Part shown: piece by piece, positions 1 through 5,005 of the stretch | How positions within the stretch are numbered: position 1 is the first letter of the stretch | How the letters are laid out: each line of letters opens with the position of its first letter | Source: Desulfobacterales bacterium | Lineage (GTDB): Bacteria; Desulfobacterota; Desulfobacteria; Desulfobacterales; Desulfobacteraceae | Length of the DNA stretch: 5,005 nt | Direction: 5' to 3' | Assembly: GCA_022361315.1 (NCBI GenBank) | Contig: JAKSBB010001240.1 | Location: 1-5,005 of the forward strand | Translations under genes and position numbers: made by a program | Notes under the pieces: model-generated | Told to the model about the DNA's origin: nothing | The model's database searches: none | Seen by the model: only the letters and a program-made list of their open reading frames with translations

Positions 1-1
1 C

Positions 2-703
2 AGGCAGCTTGCCCTGGGGGTCAGAAAAATTGTCATTGACCCGGGCCACGGCGGCAAGGATCCGGGGGCACCGGGATATATTAAAGGTGTTTGGGAAAAA
101 GACATTGTGCTAAAACTATCTCTGACGCTGGCCGATATGCTGCGCAAACGGCTGAACTGCGAAGTACTTCTCACAAGGGAAACCGATAAGAAACTTACCC
201 TGGAAGAACGGACCGCCATTGCCAATACCCAGCGGGCCGACCTTTTCATTTCCATGCACTGCAATGCCGCCCGGAGCAAGAAACTGGCCGGTATTGAAAC
301 CTATATCTTGAACCTGGCCACCGACGAACAGGCCATTGCCGTTGCGGCCCGGGAAAATGCCACCTCCGAAAAGAATATTTCGGATCTGGAGTATATCCTG
401 AGCGACCTGATGAAACATGCAAAGATTGAAGAGTCCACCCGCCTGGCCAACGATGTCCATAAATCCATGGTCACGGGGATGAAAAAGAAATACACCCATA
501 TCAAGGATCTGGGCGTAAAACAGGCCCCCTTCTACGTACTTCTGGGTGCGCGGATGCCGTCCATCCTGGTGGAGGCCTCATTTATCAGCAACAAACGGGA
601 GTGCAAGCGACTGATGACCGAATCCTATCGGAGGGATATTTGCAGCACCATCACCGACGGGGTTGAAGCCTATATCAATGCAACAAATCCAAAACATCTG
701 TAA
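2..703 (+). CDS. N-acetylmuramoyl-L-alanine amidase, AmiA/B/C type (5' partial)
   Basis: The enzyme cleaves the amide bond between N-acetylmuramic acid and L-alanine of the stem peptide in periplasmic peptidoglycan, typically for daughter-cell separation. The frame is open from base 2, so the gene begins left of the window. The 233 visible residues are essentially one complete Amidase_3 domain. Numbering from base 2, the zinc ligands are His16 in DPGHGG, Glu32 in GVWEKDIVL and His86 in SMHCNA. The catalytic Glu191 lies in ILVEASFISN. Residues about 120-153 form a helical, charged insertion at the place where E. coli AmiB/AmiC carry the autoinhibitory helix relieved by LytM activators such as EnvC or NlpD. 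A signal peptide and an AMIN-type targeting domain would be expected upstream but cannot be seen. A GTG at 107 is internal to the domain and is not the start. The family call is firm; which paralogue it is remains open. Confidence 0.95.
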   Translation, partial: RQLALGVRKIVIDPGHGGKDPGAPGYIKGVWEKDIVLKLSLTLADMLRKRLNCEVLLTRETDKKLTLEERTAIANTQRADLFISMHCNAARSKKLAGIETYILNLATDEQAIAVAARENATSEKNISDLEYILSDLMKHAKIEESTRLANDVHKSMVTGMKKKYTHIKDLGVKQAPFYVLLGARMPSILVEASFISNKRECKRLMTESYRRDICSTITDGVEAYINATNPKHL

Positions 704-722
704 CCCATCGATAACGCATCTG

Positions 723-730
723 AAAAGGAG
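723..730 (+). promoter_or_regulatory. Ribosome binding site for the enoyl-CoA hydratase gene
   Basis: AAAAGGAG ends five bases before the ATG at 736. This strong Shine-Dalgarno match fixes the start. The gap after the amidase stop is only 32 bases, with no room for an obvious separate promoter, so translation is probably from a read-through transcript. Confidence 0.8.
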
Positions 731-735
731 AAGCC

Positions 736-1524
736 ATGTCTTTTGAAAACATCATTCTGGAAATCGAAAACAACATTGCCACCATCTTCTTTAACCGCCC
801 CAAGGCATTGAATGCATTGAACAACGCCCTGTTTGACGAACTGGACATTGCCCTGGACCAGATTGCGGACAACGCCGACGTCCGGGTATTGATCCTCACC
901 GGCAGCGGTGACAAAGCATTTGTGGCCGGGGCGGACATCGTAGAGTTGTCAAAAATGACACCGCTTCAGGGAAAATACTTTTCCCGTAAAGGGCAGAAGG
1001 TATTTTCCAAGATTGAACAATTGCCCATCCCCGCCATTGCAGCGGTGAACGGTTTTGCCCTGGGCGGGGGCAGCGAAGCGGCCCTGGCCTGTGATTTCAT
1101 TTACGCCTCCGAAAAGGCCATTTTCGGCCTGCCGGAGATCAACCTGGGCCTGATTCCCGGATTCGGCGGCACCCAGCGACTGGCCAGGCTGGTGGGGAAC
1201 AACCGCGCCAAGGAGCTGGTCTTCACCGGTAAAAATATTCCTGCTGACAAAGCCCTGGAATATGGTATGGTGAACAAAATCTGTGCCCCTGAGGCCCTGA
1301 TGGAAGAAACACTGAAAACTGCCGGTCTCATCGCCTCCAAGGGTAAAGTGGCCCTGAGAGCGGCCAAAGAAGTTATCCAGAACGGTACGGCCACCGATCT
1401 TGAAACCGGCTGCAGAATTGAAAATGATGCCTTTGGCTTGACCATGAGCAGCGAAGATGCCAAAGAGGGCACCGCTGCCTTCCTGGAAAAGAGAAAACCT
1501 GAGTTCAAAGGTGAACTGAAATAA
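736..1524 (+). CDS. Enoyl-CoA hydratase/isomerase family protein (crotonase-like)
   Basis: This 262-residue cytoplasmic enzyme has the usual length of a short-chain enoyl-CoA hydratase and probably adds water reversibly across a trans-2-enoyl-CoA to give 3-hydroxyacyl-CoA. The oxyanion-hole loop AGADI is at residues 64-68. The signature NGFALGGGSEAALACD spans 105-120, and the second active-site block GLPEINLGLIPGFGGTQR spans 131-148. Both acid/base glutamates of true hydratases are present, Glu114 and Glu134, spaced 20 apart as in rat mitochondrial hydratase Glu144/Glu164. This argues against an isomerase-only or decarboxylase member. The sequence resembles clostridial crotonase (3-hydroxybutyryl-CoA dehydratase) more than the ring-opening Paa crotonases, but substrate cannot be read from sequence. 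It lies 42 bases before a PaaK-family CoA ligase gene on the same strand, suggesting a shared CoA-thioester pathway. Confidence 0.93.
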   Translation: MSFENIILEIENNIATIFFNRPKALNALNNALFDELDIALDQIADNADVRVLILTGSGDKAFVAGADIVELSKMTPLQGKYFSRKGQKVFSKIEQLPIPAIAAVNGFALGGGSEAALACDFIYASEKAIFGLPEINLGLIPGFGGTQRLARLVGNNRAKELVFTGKNIPADKALEYGMVNKICAPEALMEETLKTAGLIASKGKVALRAAKEVIQNGTATDLETGCRIENDAFGLTMSSEDAKEGTAAFLEKRKPEFKGELK

Positions 1525-1550
1525 ATATACATAGAACCACGAGGATAATC

Positions 1551-1558
1551 GGGGGGAG
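1551..1558 (+). promoter_or_regulatory. Ribosome binding site for the CoA ligase gene
   Basis: GGGGGGAG sits eight bases before the ATG at 1567. A second weaker GAGG at 1541-1544 is too far away to serve this start. The remaining intergenic sequence from 1525 is AT-rich (ATAAATATACATAG) but shows no convincing paired -35 and -10 boxes. Confidence 0.7.
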
Positions 1559-1566
1559 AAACCACC

Positions 1567-2871
1567 ATGCCCATTTTTGACATTGACTTTGAAACCATGC
1601 CCAGGGAGGGGTTGGAAGCCATTCAGCTCCGGCGCCTCCAGACCACACTTGAACGGATTTACGCCACGGTTCCCTTTTACAAGGAGACCTACGATAAAGC
1701 CGGGGTTAAACCCACAGACATCAAGAGTCTGGATGACCTGAGGCGCCTGCCCTTTACCACCAAACAGGATCTGCGGGACAATTACCCCTATGCCATGTTT
1801 GCCGTTCCCATGGAACAGATCGTCCGAATCCATGCATCGTCCGGCACCACCGGCAAACCCACGGTGGTGGGTTACACCAAGCGGGATATTTCCACCTGGG
1901 CGGAACTCATGGCCCGCAGTATGTCCGCAGCCGGCGCCACCAACGGCGACATCATCCACAATGCCTGGGGTTACGGCCTGTTCACCGGCGGCCTCGGGGC
2001 CCATTACGGGGCGGAACGCCTGGGGGCTTCCGTTATTCCGGTATCCGGCGGCAATACCAAGCGCCAGATCACCATTATGCAAGATTTCAAACCCACCATT
2101 CTCTGCGGGACCCCCTCATACATTCTTCATCTGGCGGAAGTGGCGGATGAAATGGGCGTTAATTTCAAAGACCTGCACTTTAAATCAGGCATCTTCGGGG
2201 CAGAACCCTGGACCGAAGAAATGCGCCAGGAACTGCAGGAAAAATGCGATCTCAAGGCCTGCGATATCTACGGTCTCAGTGAAGTGATCGGACCCGGTGT
2301 CTCCATTGAATGTGTGGAAGAGCAAAAAGGGCTGCACGTTTTCGAAGACCACTTCATCGTGGAAGTGGTTGATCCGGACACTCTGGAGCCCCTTCCCTAC
2401 GGAGAACCCGGCGAGCTGGTATTCACCTCCATCACCAAGGAGGCCTTCCCGGTCATCCGTTACCGAACAAAGGATATCACCTCCCTGAACCCCACCCCCT
2501 GCACCTGCGGCCGGACCCACGTCCGGATGAACAAACCCACAGGCAGAACCGATGATATGCTGATCATCCGGGGCGTCAACGTTTTCCCGTCCCAGATCGA
2601 GAGCGTTCTCATGGAAACCCGGGAAGTGGCCCCCCACTATCAGCTTGAGGTGGACCGCATCGACAACCTGGATACCCTCACCGTCAAAGTCGAGATCGAT
2701 GAGACCTCCTTCAGCGACGACATCAAGGGACTCCAGGCCATGGAGGCAAAACTCTCCCACGACATTAAGGAACATCTCGGGGTATCCGCCAAGGTGGCCC
2801 TTGTGGAACCCAAAACCATTGAAAGAAGCCAGGGCAAAGCTGTCCGGGTCATTGATAACCGCAAATTATAA
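1567..2871 (+). CDS. paaK: Phenylacetate-CoA ligase family, AMP-forming (PaaK-like)
   Basis: This ANL-superfamily cytoplasmic enzyme activates an aryl acid through an acyl-adenylate to its CoA thioester. Its 434 residues match the compact PaaK family. The phosphate-binding loop SSGTTGKPT is at residues 91-99. DIYGLSE (234-240 region) is the adenine/aryl-binding A5 motif, and YRTKD (299-303) contains the ribose-binding Asp. The hinge [20 protein letters not shown] (326-345) opens the small C-terminal domain. Lys424 in [11 protein letters not shown] is in the position of the adenylation lysine. Cys249, His257, Cys312 and Cys314 (the CTCGRTH stretch) could form a structural metal site. The start follows a good ribosome binding site. 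A downstream tandem ACT gene 15 bases away recalls the ligase-ACT pairs of anaerobes and archaea linked to arylacetate formation from aromatic amino acids. Phenylacetate is the family default; indoleacetate, hydroxyphenylacetate or another acid is equally possible. Confidence 0.93.
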   Translation: MPIFDIDFETMPREGLEAIQLRRLQTTLERIYATVPFYKETYDKAGVKPTDIKSLDDLRRLPFTTKQDLRDNYPYAMFAVPMEQIVRIHASSGTTGKPTVVGYTKRDISTWAELMARSMSAAGATNGDIIHNAWGYGLFTGGLGAHYGAERLGASVIPVSGGNTKRQITIMQDFKPTILCGTPSYILHLAEVADEMGVNFKDLHFKSGIFGAEPWTEEMRQELQEKCDLKACDIYGLSEVIGPGVSIECVEEQKGLHVFEDHFIVEVVDPDTLEPLPYGEPGELVFTSITKEAFPVIRYRTKDITSLNPTPCTCGRTHVRMNKPTGRTDDMLIIRGVNVFPSQIESVLMETREVAPHYQLEVDRIDNLDTLTVKVEIDETSFSDDIKGLQAMEAKLSHDIKEHLGVSAKVALVEPKTIERSQGKAVRVIDNRKL

Positions 2872-2874
2872 TAC

Positions 2875-2880
2875 AGGAGA
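2875..2880 (+). promoter_or_regulatory. Ribosome binding site for the ACT protein gene
   Basis: AGGAGA lies six bases before the ATG at 2887 and nine before a second in-frame ATG at 2890. Both spacings are workable, so the protein may begin Met-Met-Ala or Met-Ala. The short 15-base gap from the ligase stop supports translation from the same mRNA. Confidence 0.75.
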
Positions 2881-2886
2881 CATATA

Positions 2887-3318
2887 ATGATGGCGGAACA
2901 GATATCCATATTTATTGAAAACAAGGAAGGCCGGCTGGCCGAAGTCACTGCCATTTTAAGGGATGCCCAGGTGAATATCCGGGCACTGTCCCTGGCGGAC
3001 ACAACGGATTTCGGTGTGCTCAGGCTCATCGTAAACGACAATGACAAGGCCACTGCCGCCCTTAAAAAAGAAGGGTTTACCGTGGGCAAGACCCAGGTGC
3101 TGGCCGTTGAAGTCACCGACGAACCCGGCGGTCTGAATAAGGTGCTGGACCCCTTGTGCGAACAGGACGTCAACGTGGAATACATGTATGCCTTTGCCAA
3201 CCCCCAGTGCAAAAACGCCATCATGATCTTCCGGTTCGACGATATTGATAAGGCGAAAGAAATCCTGGCCGAAAACGACATTAAAGTCATTGACGGGAAC
3301 GAGCTCAGCGGCCTCTAA
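2887..3318 (+). CDS. Tandem ACT-domain protein, probable small-molecule-sensing regulator
   Basis: This soluble protein of 143 residues (142 if the second ATG is used) consists of two ACT folds and nothing else. The first runs from about residue 4 to 68 (QISIFIENKEGRLAEVTAIL, then INIRALSLAD-like and VLRLIV strands). The second runs from about 70 to 138 (VLAVEVTDEPGGLNKVLDPL, then VNVEYMYAF and AIMIFRF). Each carries the conserved turn glycine after the first strand (Gly15 and Gly81-82), where ACT domains typically bind amino acids at dimer interfaces. No catalytic or DNA-binding domain is present. Position immediately after a PaaK-type ligase suggests that it senses an amino acid or aryl acid and modulates that enzyme or pathway; this is inference from context. 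It is the last gene before a strong terminator. The fold call is firm, the ligand and partner are unknown. Confidence 0.9.
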   Translation: MMAEQISIFIENKEGRLAEVTAILRDAQVNIRALSLADTTDFGVLRLIVNDNDKATAALKKEGFTVGKTQVLAVEVTDEPGGLNKVLDPLCEQDVNVEYMYAFANPQCKNAIMIFRFDDIDKAKEILAENDIKVIDGNELSGL

Positions 3319-3342
3319 GAAGCCACTCCCGATTCATCCAAG

Positions 3343-3379
3343 AACAGCCCTGAAAGACATGGTCATTCAGGGCTGTTTT
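3343..3379 (+). terminator. Rho-independent terminator between convergent genes
   Basis: AACAGCCCTGAA (3343-3354) pairs perfectly with TTCAGGGCTGTT (3366-3377) around an 11-base loop, giving a 12-bp stem with a GC-rich core. On the + strand it is followed by TTTTATGTTT (with the last stem bases), a moderate T-tract, so it should end the transcript of the rightward genes. It lies 24 bases past the ACT stop. On the opposite strand the hairpin follows the kinase stop by about 35 bases, with only TTCTTGG after it, so termination of the leftward transcript there is possible but weaker. Confidence 0.88.
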
Positions 3380-3411
3380 ATGTTTCCGGGAACGATAAGA
3401 GGAAGCAGGTA

Positions 3412-5005
3412 TTAGTCACTCATGGGTAAACGAACCCTGAAGGCCGTACCGTTTTCCTCCCGGGATTCAACCTCGATTTCACCCTTGTGATTTTCCGTCA
3501 CAATGAAATAGGAAACGGCCAGCCCAAGGCCCGTGCCGTCCCCCACAGCTTTGGTGGTGAAAAAAGGCTCAAATATCCGTTTTCTGACTTCTTCGGGCAT
3601 TCCGGGACCATTGTCCCTGATCTCCACGCAAATCTTATCTTTCTCCGTATAGGTGCGCATAAAAAAGGTGGGCGGATTATCCTTGTCCGAACCGAACATG
3701 GCCTGGGCGCCGTTTGAAAGGATATTGAAAAATACCTGCTGGATCTCGCTGGCCTTACACTGGGTTTTGGGCAGGTCCGGATCATAGTCCCGCTCCACAC
3801 GGATCTGCTTGAAGTCAAATTTCTTTTTAAGATTATAATCCGAGGCGGCCAGTTCCAGGGTCTGGTCCAGCAGCAACGACAGATCCTCGGGCAGAAATCC
3901 CGAAGCGGATTTCCGTGAAAAGGACAGCATATTGGCCACGATGGCCGCAGCCCGCTTCCCCGCATCCATCACCGAATCGAGCATCTTATGGATATCCCTG
4001 CGTTCCATATAGGCGCTCAGGGAGGAGAATTCCAGATTCAGTTCTTCTGCCGCCTTCAGGTTGGCGGGTATCGGGCTCTGGATACGGTTACGGATAACCT
4101 GGGTGTTCTGGAGTATACCGGCAAGGGGGTTATTGATCTCATGGGCCATACCGGCGGCAAGCCCGCCAAGGGACACCATTTTCTCGGACTGAACGATCAT
4201 CTCCTCCAGCCGTTTTTTCTCGTCTTCCTGTTTCCGAAGACTTAAGGCTTCCACCAGGGCCACACAAAGCATCTCGGCGGCATCCTGGTCCTCTTTGGTG
4301 AATCCGTTTTCCTTCCCTGCAAAAGCCACCATTCCGAGGACATCGGACCCCAGCACCATGGGAATCCCCATGAAGGCTTCGACGGGAATATGGTTCTCCG
4401 GCAGGTTGAAAAATATGGGATGACCTGTGGGGTCGTTGATCAGCACGGCCTGCTTATCCATAACAATTCGGGAACAGATGCCCTGGGTGCAGGTGCTCAG
4501 GGTCTTTGCATTTTCGATACGGCCCTGAACCTCACAATCCGCTTTGACCTGATCGGATACGGCCAGAATCCGGACCAGTTTCCGGTCCTCGTCGGTTTCC
4601 CCCACAAAACAGTATCTGCTTGGCACAACCGCCTGGGCGATGGGAATAAACAGCTCGGCGATTTCCCGGTAGGACTCGGCAAGCATGGATTTCTGGAAAA
4701 AGGTGTTCACAGAAGAGATGACCATACTCTGATGAAGGATCTTCTTTTCCTTCAGAATCTTCTGGCGGATTTCCCCTTCCAGGTTTTTGTTGGTCAGGGC
4801 CAGGTCTTCGATCTTATCTTTGATGGCATCCCGCATAATGGCGAAATTCCTGGACAGGATACCCACCTCTCCCACGCCGTTTTCCTCAATCTCCTTGTCC
4901 AGGTTGCCGGAGGCAATTTCAGATGCCACTTCAGCCAGGTTGGTCACGGGTTTCATCAGGGCATTGATCAGAAAAACCAGTGCAATGGCCAGTACAAGAA
5001 TGACG
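3412..5005 (-). CDS. Membrane sensor histidine kinase, HAMP-GAF-HisKA-HATPase (5' partial)
   Basis: The frame stays open to the right edge, so the N-terminus and any periplasmic sensor lie outside. The first 16 visible residues ([16 protein letters not shown]) are the end of a transmembrane helix, followed by a HAMP linker beginning [11 protein letters not shown]; the ATG at 4956 is therefore internal. Counting from that Met: HAMP to about 50, coiled coil about 45-75, GAF domain about 95-240, HisKA with phospho-acceptor His272 in [13 protein letters not shown]-box [12 protein letters not shown] (409-420), G1 RDNGPGMP (447-454), F-box FEPFFTTK (462-469) and G2 GDGTGLGLA (472-480). All kinase motifs are intact, so it should autophosphorylate and signal to a separate response regulator, since it ends right after the ATPase domain with no receiver. 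Between the His helix and the second dimerisation helix there is an extra segment of about 35-40 residues. Signal and partner are unknown. Confidence 0.95.
   Translation of the reverse strand, partial: VILVLAIALVFLINALMKPVTNLAEVASEIASGNLDKEIEENGVGEVGILSRNFAIMRDAIKDKIEDLALTNKNLEGEIRQKILKEKKILHQSMVISSVNTFFQKSMLAESYREIAELFIPIAQAVVPSRYCFVGETDEDRKLVRILAVSDQVKADCEVQGRIENAKTLSTCTQGICSRIVMDKQAVLINDPTGHPIFFNLPENHIPVEAFMGIPMVLGSDVLGMVAFAGKENGFTKEDQDAAEMLCVALVEALSLRKQEDEKKRLEEMIVQSEKMVSLGGLAAGMAHEINNPLAGILQNTQVIRNRIQSPIPANLKAAEELNLEFSSLSAYMERRDIHKMLDSVMDAGKRAAAIVANMLSFSRKSASGFLPEDLSLLLDQTLELAASDYNLKKKFDFKQIRVERDYDPDLPKTQCKASEIQQVFFNILSNGAQAMFGSDKDNPPTFFMRTYTEKDKICVEIRDNGPGMPEEVRKRIFEPFFTTKAVGDGTGLGLAVSYFIVTENHKGEIEVESREENGTAFRVRLPMSD

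Noticed and set aside
107..109. GTG at 107 as the start of the amidase
   Set aside because: The same frame continues upstream to base 2 and encodes the zinc-binding DPGHGG motif, so this codon is an internal valine.
1525..1566. AT-rich stretch before the ligase gene as a promoter
   Set aside because: No properly spaced -35/-10 pair is visible, and the gap is short enough for operon read-through.
949..2082. A 377-codon open frame on the minus strand, antisense to the hydratase and ligase genes
   Set aside because: Its translation is rich in Gly, Phe, His and Gln with no recognisable domain, it spans two clearly coding genes and the gap between them, and it mirrors codon bias of the opposite strand. 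No good ribosome binding site supports it.
2185..3290. Two further minus-strand open frames (2185-2775 and 2640-3290) across the ligase and ACT genes
   Set aside because: They overlap each other and two well-supported genes, show low-complexity composition and contain no known motif, so they are shadows of the real genes.
3319..3411. Small gene or RNA in the convergent gap
   Set aside because: The 93 bases are accounted for by the terminator hairpin and short flanks; no start with a ribosome binding site and no other structure was seen.
4954..4956. ATG (minus strand) as the start of the histidine kinase
   Set aside because: The frame continues to the right edge and encodes a transmembrane helix directly joined to the HAMP linker; starting here would cut the domain from its membrane anchor.

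Overview
The window reads as a chromosomal segment of a Gram-negative, anaerobic-type deltaproteobacterium, most likely a sulfate reducer of the Desulfobacterales. This is inferred from the style of the sensor kinase, the pairing of a phenylacetate-CoA ligase with a tandem ACT protein, and the mix of GC-rich and AT-rich codons. No rRNA or marker gene is present to prove it.

Layout. Positions 2-703 (+) hold the C-terminal zinc amidase domain of an AmiA/B/C-type N-acetylmuramoyl-L-alanine amidase, cut by the left edge. After gaps of 32, 42 and 15 bases come three more genes on the same strand: a crotonase-family enoyl-CoA hydratase (736-1524), a phenylacetate-CoA ligase (PaaK) family enzyme (1567-2871) and a small protein made of two ACT domains (2887-3318). 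A perfect 12-bp hairpin followed by T residues (3343-3379) closes this rightward block. Converging from the other strand is a membrane sensor histidine kinase (3412-5005), cut by the right edge inside its transmembrane segment. Its order is TM-HAMP-coiled coil-GAF-HisKA-HATPase.

How the genes work together. The ligase would activate an aryl or other carboxylic acid to its CoA thioester. The ACT protein, which has no catalytic part, is a plausible amino-acid-responsive partner or regulator of the ligase. The hydratase would act on an enoyl-CoA in the same or a related CoA-thioester pathway. The amidase is a cell-division/peptidoglycan hydrolase and is probably unrelated in function, although its spacing allows co-transcription. 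The kinase lacks an attached receiver domain, and its response regulator is not in view.

No mobile element, repeat array, CRISPR, RNA gene or gene-free stretch over 100 bases was found. All genes belong to known families. The points most worth a second look are the ligase/ACT/hydratase cluster and the unusual inter-helix insertion in the kinase dimerisation domain.
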